Assembly (NCBI GenBank): GCA_965198675.1
Contig: OZ240666.1
Location: 372,001-436,000, forward strand
Source of the DNA: Prochloron sp965198675
GTDB taxonomy: Bacteria > Cyanobacteriota > Cyanobacteriia > Cyanobacteriales > Prochloraceae
DNA length: 64,000 nucleotides
Direction of reading: 5' to 3'
Part shown: positions 55,739 through 63,817 of the stretch, piece after piece
Position numbering within the stretch: the stretch's first letter is position 1
Layout: each line of letters starts with the position of its first letter
Notes under the pieces: model-generated
Seen by the model: only the letters and a program-made list of their open reading frames with translations
Told to the model about the DNA's origin: nothing
Databases searched by the model: none
Made by a program: the position numbers and the translations under genes

Positions 55739-56752
55739 ATGACAGTTACTCAAACAGATAACGTACCTCCAACTAACTCCAGGGAGAGAGTCCAACAATT
55801 CATGCAGGACCTGCAAGATGAAATCTGTAAGGGTCTGGAAAAGTTGGACGGCAAGGAAACATTTCGGGAAGATACTTGGTCCAGACCGGAAGGTGGAGGT
55901 GGACGTTCTCGGGTACTCAAAGAGGGAAATGTCTTAGAACAAGGGGGGGTTAATTTTTCTGAAGTTTGGGGTGAAAAACTTCCCCCCTCCATCTTACAGC
56001 AACGCCCAGAGGCTGCGGGTCATGGTTTTTATGCCACGGGGACCTCTATGGTACTTCATCCTCGCAACCCTTTTGTTCCTACGGTTCACCTCAATTATCG
56101 CTATTTCGAGGCAGGTCCGGTATGGTGGTTTGGGGGTGGGATAGATTTGACTCCTTATTACCCCTTTGCAGAAGATGCAGCTCATTTTCACCGCACTCTG
56201 AAACAAGCTTGTGATGGTCACCACGAGGAATATTACCCTGTATTTAAACGGTGGTGTGATGAGTATTTTTATTTAAAGCATCGAGGGGAAATGCGGGGTG
56301 TAGGGGGACTGTTCCTGGACTATCAAGACGGTAGAGGTGCTTTGTATCGCGGTCCCCATGGGGAAGGGCCAGCAGCAGTTTATAGTGGTAAAGTAGGGGA
56401 GATCCCACCTCGCAGTTGGGAGGATTTGTTTGCTTTTATAGTAGATTGCGGTAAGACATTTTTACCGGCTTACTTACCTATAGCTGAAAAACGGCACCAA
56501 ACCCAATATGGGGAGCGAGAACGGAATTTTCAGCTCTATCGTCGGGGACGCTACGTTGAGTTTAACCTGGTTTATGACCGTGGCACTATTTTCGGTCTCC
56601 AAACTAACGGACGGACGGAATCCATTTTGATGTCCCTACCCCCTCTAGTTCGTTGGGAGTACGGTTATCAACCGGAACCGAACACCCCAGAAGCAGAACT
56701 CTATGAAACATTCCTCAAACCGCAAGATTGGGTAAATTGGCAATTATCGTGA
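55739..56752 (+). CDS. hemF: Oxygen-dependent coproporphyrinogen III oxidase
   Basis: 337 aa; converts coproporphyrinogen III to protoporphyrinogen IX using O2, feeding heme, chlorophyll and bilin synthesis. Conserved: WSRPEGGGGRSRVLKEGNVLEQGGVNFSEVWG, VPTVHLNYRYFEAGPVWWFGGGIDLTPYYPFAEDA, GGLFLDYQDG, RRGRYVEFNLVYDRGTIFGLQTNGRTESILMSLPPLVRWEYGY. Full length and intact. Functionally linked to bvdR in the same window, which acts on a heme-derived bilin. Confidence 0.97.
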   Translation: MTVTQTDNVPPTNSRERVQQFMQDLQDEICKGLEKLDGKETFREDTWSRPEGGGGRSRVLKEGNVLEQGGVNFSEVWGEKLPPSILQQRPEAAGHGFYATGTSMVLHPRNPFVPTVHLNYRYFEAGPVWWFGGGIDLTPYYPFAEDAAHFHRTLKQACDGHHEEYYPVFKRWCDEYFYLKHRGEMRGVGGLFLDYQDGRGALYRGPHGEGPAAVYSGKVGEIPPRSWEDLFAFIVDCGKTFLPAYLPIAEKRHQTQYGERERNFQLYRRGRYVEFNLVYDRGTIFGLQTNGRTESILMSLPPLVRWEYGYQPEPNTPEAELYETFLKPQDWVNWQLS

Positions 56753-56890
56753 TCTGATATGGTGGGGAATACCCACCTTTATGTCTAGGGTTCGTGCAAA
56801 GGCGCCAAGTAGCCGCTCGGAGACTCGCAGAGAGCGCAAAGGAGAGGGAGGTAAATCAGCGCTATTCTTGACATATATCGTGATGTCAGT

Positions 56891-57812
56891 ATTAGAGTCG
56901 AGGGAGGTGTTACCACCTCGCCCCTCTCCTACGAACCGGACGTGAGACTTTCACCTCATCCGGCTCAGGTGTCTCTATGCCTCTACGGCGCGCTTTACGA
57001 GTCCGTCCTTAATTCGCTTGCGGTGTACCGCCTGCTTTTGGTGACATTCCCGATGGAGAGCAACTAGATTTTTGCTATTCCAGTTATTATGATTCCCGTC
57101 TTTGTGGTGCAACTCCACAGGACCATCTATCTCCATGAACTTTCGGTTGCAATGCGTACATTTTCCCTTCTGTCGCTTGATAGCTTTAGCGGTCGGTCCT
57201 TCATATAATTTGGAGTTCCGACCAACCCAGTAGGATATACTCCCATCGAAGGGTGAGGCTCCACCTTTAACCATTACGTGACTATTCACTTCCCAGGAAA
57301 CTTTCGGGAACGCTTTATCCACCTGCTCTTTTGTGAGTTGGCGCTTCGCCGCTCCCTTCACTGCCTTCTTACCTTTAATGGCTTGTCGGCGTGCTTTTTC
57401 AGCTTCCTTCTGGTCTTGTCTGCGTTTATCCGCCCTTAGTTTGTGCCACAACCATTGGCTCAGTGACCATAGAGCATGTTTCGACATATCGCAGGATTTA
57501 TGGTAATTCCTCCAGCCAGAGACTTGGTTTCGCGCACCTTCGCGCTTTCCGCGATTACTGACCGCGTCCTCACTCTCATAATTCATTCAGTTATCATGGT
57601 TCGGTTATCACTACCTTAGAGTTTCGGTAATCCTGTTTGGGTCACCTAATTTCTCCCTTTGTTTCCCTTGCGGGTCTCTTCGTTCAGATAGGATTGTCTG
57701 GGTCTTTCAGCGCCTTTCGGCAGCTTAGATTGTACCCGGCCTTTTAACCTGTAACCAAGCCCCTGCTTATATTTCAGCTTACGCCGCAGCTTTCACAGGG
57801 AACGAGCCGCAC
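56891..57812 (-). mobile_element. Group II intron relic with internal deletion
   Basis: On the minus strand the element starts GTGCGGC (57812-57806) and has domain I-like sequence to about 57550, containing GAAACAAAGGGAG and a following AATTAGGTGACCC stretch. It ends with a domain V hairpin (56966-56933; GAGCCGGATGAGG-TGAAAGT...CCGGTTC) and a domain VI stem just before 56891. Total about 920 bp against about 2.4-2.6 kb for intact relatives; most of domain I, the RT and the thumb are missing. Both RNA ends remain, so trans-mobilisation is conceivable. Inserted between hemF and a membrane-protein gene. Confidence 0.8.
56975..57545 (-). pseudogene. Group II intron maturase C-terminus with HNH endonuclease domain
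   Basis: The open part reads GWRNYHKSCDMSKHALWSLSQWLW (maturase X domain), a basic linker KARRQAIKGKKAVKGAAKRQLT, and an HNH nuclease: CTHCNRKFMEIDGPVELHHKDG-HNNWNSKNLVALHRECHQ, with both Cys pairs and the His residues. It is joined directly to domain I sequence; the reverse-transcriptase motifs (including YADD) are absent. A start at 57586 exists only because of the deletion. Probably not functional as a mobility protein, though the HNH domain itself is intact. Confidence 0.75.
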
Positions 57813-57857
57813 GTATAATGATACTAGTGTTTTTCTAGTTTTTATATGGATTGAAAT

Positions 57858-58229
57858 ATGAAAAAGAAAGATTGGATAGAAAACCCTTATACCTGGATTA
57901 CTTTTACAGGTTTTCTATTAATTATAGTATCTGTATTGTTACCGTCACAATGGTTATGGTTCAAGAATTTGTGTTCGCCAATAAGTGGTGCATTACTAGG
58001 TATTGGGGTAACTGGCTTGGTAACGACTAGATTTGATTCTAGCGCACTAGAAAAAATTGAGGAATCTACATCTACAAAACTATTGAAAATTCAAAATTGG
58101 CTTCAGGAAATTACCAACGCACGCATTTCTAGTCAAACAGATACGGAGAAAAAATTCCTTAATGACTTATCCAAGAAAAAAGAACTATACCGCTATTACA
58201 AAACTGAAACTCCAGAAGGAGAGTTGATA
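57858..58229 (+). pseudogene. Membrane protein gene, 5' part (split by IS630 element)
   Basis: Codons 1-124 of an unrecognised protein: two hydrophobic helices (WITFTGFLLIIVSVLLPS; PISGALLGIGVTGLVTT), then a cytoplasmic helical part LEKIEESTSTKLLKIQNWLQEI and KKELYRYYKTETPEGELI. The present stop TAG comes from the IS terminal repeat. Removing the IS with one TA copy joins ATA to TGG CGT in frame with the 59.4-kb piece, giving a 200-codon gene whose junction reads PEGELIWRFHQME. Confidence 0.75.
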
Positions 58230-59384
58230 TAGCGAGCCTAAATGATTTGTGCAAACACATCGTATCGTTCCAATCTCTCCGGATTGAAAAGTTTGAGAGC
58301 CAAAAATAGCTTGAACAATCTTTTCACAACTGTAAAATTTTTACATTTATAATAAAAACGCCTCAAAAAATTCTTGGCTTGTAACCAAATTCCCTCTACA
58401 GGATTTTCTTCCGGACTATAAGGAGCAAACAATTCACAAGTAATCAACCATTCATCTTTGGCTAATCCATCATTATATTTGGCTAAGATTTTTTTCATTT
58501 CCTCTCCTTTATGATATGACGCACGATCCCAAAGTAACATAATTTGTTGGTTAGGATGACGATTCTTTATCTCTTCAACAAATTTCACAGTATTTTGTCC
58601 ATTGCCGCTGGGATAAGGACAAACAATAAATTCATTATTCCAAATGTTTAAAGCACCATAGTAAGTTTGTCTAGCTCTATAATTATCAATCTTAACAATT
58701 TCTCGTTTTTTTTTGTCTCCCCAAAGGTAACCACAAATCTCATCGCCTTGAAGGTGACACTCATCTAAAGCATATACCACAAGTTTTTCAGCTTTTATCT
58801 TATCGAGGCTATCGCGTAATATAGCAGCTAATTCTTTATTTCTTTCTTTGATTCGAGCTGGATTTTTTCTGGGATTTTCTTTATTGCCTTTCTGCCATGT
58901 TAAATTGGCGTTTCGCAAGATTTGATAATAACTCTCTTTTGACCTAAATAGGACATCATATTCTTCTATAAGATGTCTTTCTAATTCAGAAATGTTACGT
59001 CTTTCTGGTGACTGGAGCCATTTTATAATTTCTTTTTTTTGCTCCCTAGTTAGGTAACTTCTTGAACCTTGATGTCCCAGGCTTAATCCCGATACACCTT
59101 GTAGCAAATATTTTCTCTGTGTTTGGGCAATAAAGCTTGTTGAAACACCTAAACTTACTTCAATACTTTTATAATCCAACCCCAATAATCTCAATTTTAC
59201 TGCTTGTACTCTTTTCCATTCTTTTAAATTCTTAGTGTTGTGAATAAACTCATTCAATTCCTGTATTTTAGTAAAGTTAGGATGATTCTTATCATTCATT
59301 AACATGATTTTATCCTCTTTTTGTTTGGTTTGAAGGCATCATAGCACAAAAGTCACGATTTGCACAAATGATTTAGACGCGCTA
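58230..59384 (-). mobile_element. IS630-family insertion sequence
   Basis: About 1155 bp with imperfect terminal inverted repeats: left TAGCGAGCCTAAATGATTTG (58230 on), right TAGCGCGTCTAAATCATTTG (from 59384 inward). TA is duplicated outside both ends (58228-58229 and 59385-59386), as expected for IS630/Tc1-mariner transposition; boundaries are ambiguous by 2 bp because the ends also begin with TA. Encodes one transposase on the minus strand. It interrupts a coding sequence. Confidence 0.92.
58238..59305 (-). CDS. IS630-family transposase (DDE)
   Basis: 355 aa. N-terminal HTH region (VQAVKLRLLGLDYKSIEVSLGVSTSFIAQTQRKYLLQGVSGL) and winged-helix part, then the DDE domain: VVYALDECHLQ (first Asp), MLLWDRASYHKG (second Asp), APYSPEENPVEGIWLQAKNFLRR (Glu). 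Single uninterrupted frame, so the element may still be active. It fills almost the whole element. Confidence 0.93.
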   Translation of the reverse strand: MLMNDKNHPNFTKIQELNEFIHNTKNLKEWKRVQAVKLRLLGLDYKSIEVSLGVSTSFIAQTQRKYLLQGVSGLSLGHQGSRSYLTREQKKEIIKWLQSPERRNISELERHLIEEYDVLFRSKESYYQILRNANLTWQKGNKENPRKNPARIKERNKELAAILRDSLDKIKAEKLVVYALDECHLQGDEICGYLWGDKKKREIVKIDNYRARQTYYGALNIWNNEFIVCPYPSGNGQNTVKFVEEIKNRHPNQQIMLLWDRASYHKGEEMKKILAKYNDGLAKDEWLITCELFAPYSPEENPVEGIWLQAKNFLRRFYYKCKNFTVVKRLFKLFLALKLFNPERLERYDVFAQII

Positions 59385-59386
59385 TA

Positions 59387-59617
59387 TGGCGTTTTCATCA
59401 GATGGAGTTATTATATGGTGGTGACAAAAGAAGAATATTTTCCTCTGTCACCTTTCAGTTACCAGTGACCAGTAATCAAGCTGAATGGAAAAAAGGCGGA
59501 AAAGAGATTAAGAAACTCAACGAGATATGGGAAAGAGAATGGAAAAAGTTAAAGAATATATCTTTTTTATTAGATATTTCTTTTGATACTCAATCCAATG
59601 AATCAGGCGAAACTTAA
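59387..59617 (+). pseudogene. Membrane protein gene, 3' part (split by IS630 element)
   Basis: Codons 125-200 of the interrupted gene: WRFHQMELLYGGDKRRIF, then a peptide SVTFQLPVTSN encoded by the same repeat found at 5728-5758 and, inverted, in the 42.2-42.6-kb array, then AEWKKGGKEIKKLNEIWEREWKKLKNIS and the end QSNESGET. The repeat keeps the frame, so it had entered or become part of this gene before the IS insertion. Confidence 0.7.
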
Positions 59618-59650
59618 TTAGCTTTAATATACGTTTAGCTCAGGAAGAAT

Positions 59651-60532
59651 ATGCTGATATTCCGGGTATTTCCTATGGACATGCAGCCAGTGGAGAAAAT
59701 TGAGCCTTGGGGTAAAGGTTATAAAATTAAATGTCAAAATTACTCCGAGTCTATTTATGCGGATCAAGTTGCTCTGACTACTTCCTATAGTGGTATGCGG
59801 TTTTTGCCCACTTTAGTCCCCAATTTTAATTATCATTATAATGTTTACCTCAACGTTGCTTGTTATGTAACCCTGGATCCCTCAATTCAAACAGCTCTCA
59901 CCTTTACTCTTCTAGGGGAAGATGGGGAGATGTTCGCCCCACTAGCTTATGCACAAGACAAGGAATCTGGTTTAGCCACCCTTTATCTCCCTGCTTCTTG
60001 TGGGAGTCAGTTCATGGTAGATCAGTTACATATGGAAAGTGCTCAGTTTCCTCCTATAGCTTGGGATAAAATGCTCTCCAAGAGTTCCCAGCCAAGCGAA
60101 GAGCGAGGTTTCCAGATTCGCGATCGCCTCACACATTTATACCCATTCTTGACTGGAACAGATGTAAAACGAACCGTATTCCAATCTGTCGTGAATGTTG
60201 CTTCTTCTAGGGAAATCAGACTCAGTGAGCATCCCCATCGATTGAGAGAAGGGCTTTTTTGGGCTGTTGCCACCAAATGGACTAATGCTATCACTGCTTC
60301 TTTAGAGTTAATCATGAAAATACAACAACAATCTCTGGAACGGGGGATTATTTGTGAACAAGAGCTTCTCTTTCCAGAGGGGCGGCTGGATCTAGCTTAT
60401 ATTTCAGATCATCTTTCCTTTCGCCATGAGACTTATAACTATGAAAAAGCACTGGCGTTTGCTGATATGTGGGAATTTCCCCACCAGATGATCCCTAAAC
60501 CTTCCTTAGGATCCCTGGTAATGGGAGGATAG
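59651..60532 (+). pseudogene. Probable 5'-truncated FAD-dependent oxidoreductase-like gene
   Basis: 293 aa, open from 59651. The start of the frame, VEKIEPWGKGYKIKCQ-YSESIYADQVALTTSYSGM, is the kind of beta-strand/ATG-like motif found in the middle of FAD oxidoreductases, so the FAD-binding N-terminus is missing. A short piece just upstream in another frame, RLAQEEYADIPGISYGHAASG, supports a frameshifted or deleted 5' part. The C-terminal half (LYPFLTGTDVKRTVFQSVVNVASSREIRLSEHPHRLREGLFWAVATKW) is unbroken. The exact family is not recognised. Confidence 0.5.
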
Positions 60533-60619
60533 GGAGATCGGAAGGGTAGGGGCGGGTTTTTACCACCCGTATCCGTGGTAGGTTACAATAATAGACTACA
60601 GTAATTTATAAGAATCCTT

Positions 60620-61312
60620 GTGAATAACGTTCCTACAGTATCAGATACCAAGCGTGATTTCTACGCCCGTCACACCCGCCCAATTAATTCCGTATATAGA
60701 CGAGTAGTAGAAGAGTTATTAGTAGAGATGCACTTGCTCTCTGTTAATGTGGACTTTAGTACTGACCCAATCTATTATTTGGGTGTAGTTACTTCTTTTG
60801 ACCGTTTTATGGAGGGCTATCAACCGGAACCGGATAAGGAGTCTATTTTTGCAGCTCTTTGCGGGTCCGTAGGGGGAAATGCTCAGGAGTATCGCAAGGT
60901 TGCCGAAGAAGTGACTGCTTTCGCGAAGAGCAAAGGAAAAGAATTAATTACCATGCTCTGTGCTCCTACTCCTGAGACGGAGGGCGAAAGTTTATTAGCT
61001 TCTTTGGAGGCTATAGCCAACAATACTCGGTTTAAATATAGTCGTCTGTTTGCTATTGGCCTATATACTCTCCTGAAAGAAGCAGATCCTGAGTTGATAC
61101 AAGAGGAAGAAGGGCGGAATAACGCTCTCAAGCAACTCTCAGAAGCTTTTCACCTACCCTTGGAGAAGTTACAAAAAGACCTGGAACTCTATGATAGTAA
61201 CTTGAAAAAAATGAAGCAAGTGCTCCAGGTTATAGAAGATACTCTCCAAGCAGATAGGAAAAAACAACAAGAGCGCGCTTTGGAAAAGAAACCCCCAGTA
61301 GAAACTGAGTAG
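60620..61312 (+). CDS. psb29: Thylakoid formation / photosystem II biogenesis protein Psb29 (Thf1)
   Basis: 230 aa from GTG 60620. NVPTVSDTKRDFYARHTRPINSVYRRVVEELLVEMHLLSVNVDF and DPIYYLGVVTSFDRFMEGYQPE are hallmarks of THF1/Psb29, an all-helical protein that binds FtsH2/FtsH3 and supports photosystem II repair and high-light acclimation. A C-terminal coiled coil (LEKLQKDLELYDSNLKKMKQVLQVIEDTLQADRKKQQERAL) is as expected. Intact and of normal length. Preceded by a GTAGGTTACAATAATAGAC promoter-like AT-rich stretch; the GTG start is a choice of the only conserved N-terminus. Confidence 0.95.
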   Translation: MNNVPTVSDTKRDFYARHTRPINSVYRRVVEELLVEMHLLSVNVDFSTDPIYYLGVVTSFDRFMEGYQPEPDKESIFAALCGSVGGNAQEYRKVAEEVTAFAKSKGKELITMLCAPTPETEGESLLASLEAIANNTRFKYSRLFAIGLYTLLKEADPELIQEEEGRNNALKQLSEAFHLPLEKLQKDLELYDSNLKKMKQVLQVIEDTLQADRKKQQERALEKKPPVETE

Positions 61313-61618
61313 GGGAGAAAACTATCGCCCGCGAATGAATTGCGGGCTACCTTATAAAACCTCTGGTTTGGTTTCAATATTACCCAGTTCGTAGGCGATC
61401 GCCAGACTCTAATACACTCAAACAGTGACCAGTCCTGCTCATGCCAACCGGGGCAGTCAGGCAGTTACCAGTCCTGCTCAGGCAAACCGGGGCAGTCAGG
61501 CAGGCGTCTGGTGCGGGGTTGGACCCACCCCCCGTAGTCACTGCATAACTGCTAAATTAGCTGTGCAACACCAGTAGAGTGCGTTGGCTACGCGGCGCGC
61601 CTTCGTTGAAAATATAAT
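61313..61618. repeat. Repeat block after psb29
   Basis: CCCGCGAATGAATTGCGGGC palindrome (61330), a HIP1 site (61394), two copies of the 'cctgctca-gccaaccggggcagtcagg' hairpin cassette (61434-61464 and 61471-61503) and GGGTTGGACCCACCCCCCG. The 61352-61372 segment (TTATAAAACCTCTGGTTTGG) recurs at 62790. No gene. Confidence 0.65.
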
Positions 61619-61843
61619 TCATGCAAGTTGTAATGCTTTTCCAAATAGGTTCGGTTCTGGCAAAGATTTATTGTCTTTCAACTCTGATACAATCAAAAGT
61701 TCTAAAACTTCTTGGGCATTTTTCAATGCTTCTTCAGAAGTATCCCCATGGGTATGACAAAATTACCCCCATTTTGATAAACTAACCACATAGCATTGAT
61801 CCTCATCAGACCATTGTATAATAATAGTGTAACGTTGTTTCAT
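61619..61843 (-). pseudogene. hicB: HicB-family antitoxin copy with in-frame TAA
   Basis: Near-identical duplicate of the HicB gene at 62838-63062 (74 codons plus stop): MKQRYTIIIQWSDEDQCYVVSL-KWG, then TAA at codon 27 (61763-61765), where the intact copy has GAA (Glu27). The frame continues FCHTHGDTSEEALKNAQEVLEL to the same end. The copy shares about 20 bp of 3' flank (CGCCTTCGTTGAAAATATAA) with the intact gene, so it arose by local duplication. No hicA accompanies it. Confidence 0.85.
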
Positions 61844-61949
61844 TGTAAATTGTAGGTTGGGTAGAAGGTCGTGAAACTCAACAGGAGCCTTGCCAATGTT
61901 GGGTTTCGTCCCCCGACAGTGGGCCTTAGGCCCAACCTACAGCTGAAAC

Positions 61950-62360
61950 TCAAGGTATGATATGGAACTCTTTTTTATCTTGATAACGATAAATATAAAA
62001 ATCACTATCTAGAGTAAAAATGAAATTTGTTTTCAACTGTTCCGCTGCTGCAACTAGTGAAGCATCAGCTAAATCCATTGGCACATTTTAATATTTTTCC
62101 ATCAAAAATTTCATTCGATTTAATTCTGTTTTATCTGCAAAATGTATAACTAGAGCCTTTCTAGCTAAAAATTCCCACAAAATTTGTTGTCCTCTCCAAC
62201 CTTTCAATTTTGACATAAAATACATTGACTCTGTAAAACAAGGCCATGTTGTCACCATAATACCAGTTAGCCCCTGATAAGCCTGAACACAACGAATATG
62301 GGCTTCCCCTTGCCCTGCATCAATCAAAGCAATCAGTGGGCCAGTATCCACCAAAATCAT
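61950..62360 (-). pseudogene. PIN-domain toxin (VapC-like) with in-frame TAA
   Basis: ATG 62360: MILVDTGPLIALIDAGQGEA (Asp5), the ESMYF acidic residue near 44, then TAA at codon 91 (62088-62090). The frame goes on as NVPMDLADASLVAAAEQL and TNFIFTLDSDFYIYR to TGA at 61950, supplying the remaining PIN-domain Asp residues. Without readthrough the toxin lacks two catalytic carboxylates. Its start codon overlaps the antitoxin stop (TAATG). Confidence 0.85.
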
Positions 62361-62620
62361 TATAGATACAATCCTTGCTTCGCCAACTTTGCTTCAATTC
62401 CTTCTCCAAAAGCTGTTTTAGAGAAATCATGGGGTGGTTCTTCTTTGCTATTGATAGCCCCCACTAAACCCGTTAATCGTTCCCATAAGGGCTGTTCTTC
62501 TGGCGGAGAAATGGGCAATTGAGATAGGATCCAGTCAACAGGTGTGGTTCCTTAGGCTTCAGCAACTTTAACTAAAGTCTTATAAGCCTCTTCAGGAAGG
62601 GAAATTTGATGTTCTGCCAT
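62360..62620 (-). pseudogene. Antitoxin of the PIN-domain pair, with in-frame TAA
   Basis: ATG 62620: MAEHQISLPEEAYKTLVKVAEA, TAA at codon 23 (62552-62554), then GTTPVDWILSQLPISPPEEQ and PLWERLTGLVGAINSKEEPP ending KLAKQGLYL with a stop that overlaps the vapC start. The N-terminal strand/helix and acidic C-terminal half fit VapB-like antitoxins of this type (AEAEG-TPADW in relatives). One base change would restore it. Confidence 0.78.
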
Positions 62621-62621
62621 T

Positions 62622-62706
62622 GTCTTTGTTCTCTTTGTTCTCTTTGTTCTCTTTGTTCTCTTTGTTCTCTTTGTTCTCTTTGTTCTCTTTGTTCTCTTTG
62701 TTCTCT
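62622..62706. repeat. 9-bp tandem repeat upstream of the vapB-like gene
   Basis: About nine copies of TCTTTGTTC in register, ending a few bases before the antitoxin ATG (on the minus strand AACAAAGAG units, which include purine-rich ribosome-site-like sequence). Copy-number change would alter leader length. Confidence 0.85.
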
Positions 62707-62837
62707 ATATTGAGTATTGTAGCAACTGATTTGTTGGGTAGAAGGTCGTGAAACCCAACAGCTTTCCCGCGAATGAATTGCGGGCTATTTATAAAACCCC
62801 TGGTTTGGTTGGATCCCGCCTTCGTTGAAAATATAAT

Positions 62838-63062
62838 TCATGCAAGTTGTAATGCTTTTCCAAATAGGTTCGGTTCTGGTAAAGATTTATTGTTTTGCAA
62901 CTCTGAATCAACTAATAATTCTAACACTTCTTGGGCATTTTTCAATGCTTCTTCGGGAGTATCCCCATGGGTATGACAAAATTCACCCCATTCTGGTAAA
63001 CTAACCACATAGCATTGGTCTTCATCAGACCATTGTATAATAATAGTGTAATGTTGTTTCAT
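62838..63062 (-). CDS. hicB: HicB-family antitoxin
   Basis: 74 aa, MKQHYTIIIQWSDEDQCYVVSLPEWGEFCHTHGDTPEEALKNAQEVLELLVDSE: the compact HicB/UPF0150 fold that neutralises HicA. Intact. Its ATG overlaps the family-typical TGA of the upstream hicA (ATGA), showing that the two were one translational unit before hicA acquired an earlier TAA. A mutated copy lies 1.2 kb away. Confidence 0.87.
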   Translation of the reverse strand: MKQHYTIIIQWSDEDQCYVVSLPEWGEFCHTHGDTPEEALKNAQEVLELLVDSELQNNKSLPEPNLFGKALQLA

Positions 63063-63328
63063 TTTTCCTTCTCATAAATTAATTTTTGTACGTGCATAAG
63101 TGCATTTTAAACATCTCTTTCTTGATATGGTTTGGCATCATCTCCATCTTTACCAGAAAGAGTAACTTTCCCGGATAAAAGCACATGTGACCATTTTGTA
63201 TGACTCCCTTTGCCAGGTTCATAGGTAAATCCAGCTTTCAACATTAATCTTTTCAATTCTCTAATCTTTTTTGGCACTTTGCGGCTTTCTTCTTTCTTAC
63301 TGATTAAGATATCAAACGTTTTTCCCAT
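63059..63328 (-). pseudogene. hicA: HicA-family toxin with in-frame TAA near its C-terminus
   Basis: From ATG 63328 (MGKTFDILISKKEESRKVPKKIRELKRLM); a longer in-frame start at 63370 is encoded by repeat DNA. Core: LMLKAGFTYEPGKGSHTKWSH (catalytic His in GSHTKW) and KVTLSGKDGDDAKPYQERDV, then TAA at codon 74 (63107-63109). The frame continues NALMHVQKLIYEKEK to TGA overlapping hicB. The core dsRBD-like fold is complete before the stop, so a shortened toxin could still be active. Confidence 0.7.
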
Positions 63329-63502
63329 TGCCCACCCTACGGGGATATTTAAACCCTGTAGGGGTTTCATCCGTGAGCAATCAATTCATTCGCGGGCGGG
63401 CGGGGCGCTCACCACAGAAGGGAAAGAACCCAACCTATTCCAAATCTTCCCACAGCCTTATCACAAGATATAGCAGTACCAGAGCGCGTTAGGACATTTT
63501 CT

Positions 63503-63817
63503 CTATTTCGATGAATCATAAGCCCCGACCACAGCCCAACCCTCAGCCCACCACACATCCCCTTCTTTCTTCCGTTTCTTCCGTTGAATCGGAACAGTTG
63601 TTGCTGGAGCAGGATCTACAGAAGGGGTAGGTTGTGGTGTAGGAGGAGAAGAAGGAGGAGAAAATGATACAGGAGGGATAGAGGAAGGAATAGACTCCAA
63701 AAGTTCTAACCACTCAGCCATAGTTTGAGGACGATTTTTCGCCAACCTCGCCATTCCCCGTGTAATAGCTTGATTCAAAGTATGGCTAATACGAGGATTA
63801 AGCTGTTTGGTTGATCC
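63503..63817 (-). pseudogene. C-terminal fragment of a Ser/Thr protein kinase
   Basis: Reads STKQLNPRISHTLNQAITRGMARLAKNRPQTMAEWLELL, the last helices of a cyanobacterial Hanks-type kinase domain, then a Pro/Ser linker and the end KKRKKEGDVWWAEGWAVVGAYDSSK. The catalytic part is missing: upstream (63818 on) the frame meets a hairpin sequence of a probable mobile element. An ATG at 63778 exists, but the product would have no kinase function. Confidence 0.7.

Noticed and set aside
63329..63370. N-terminal extension of HicA (MKPLQGLNIPVGWA)
   Set aside because: Encoded by the CCCTGTAGGGGTTT and GCCCACCCTAC repeats; the family start is the ATG at 63328.
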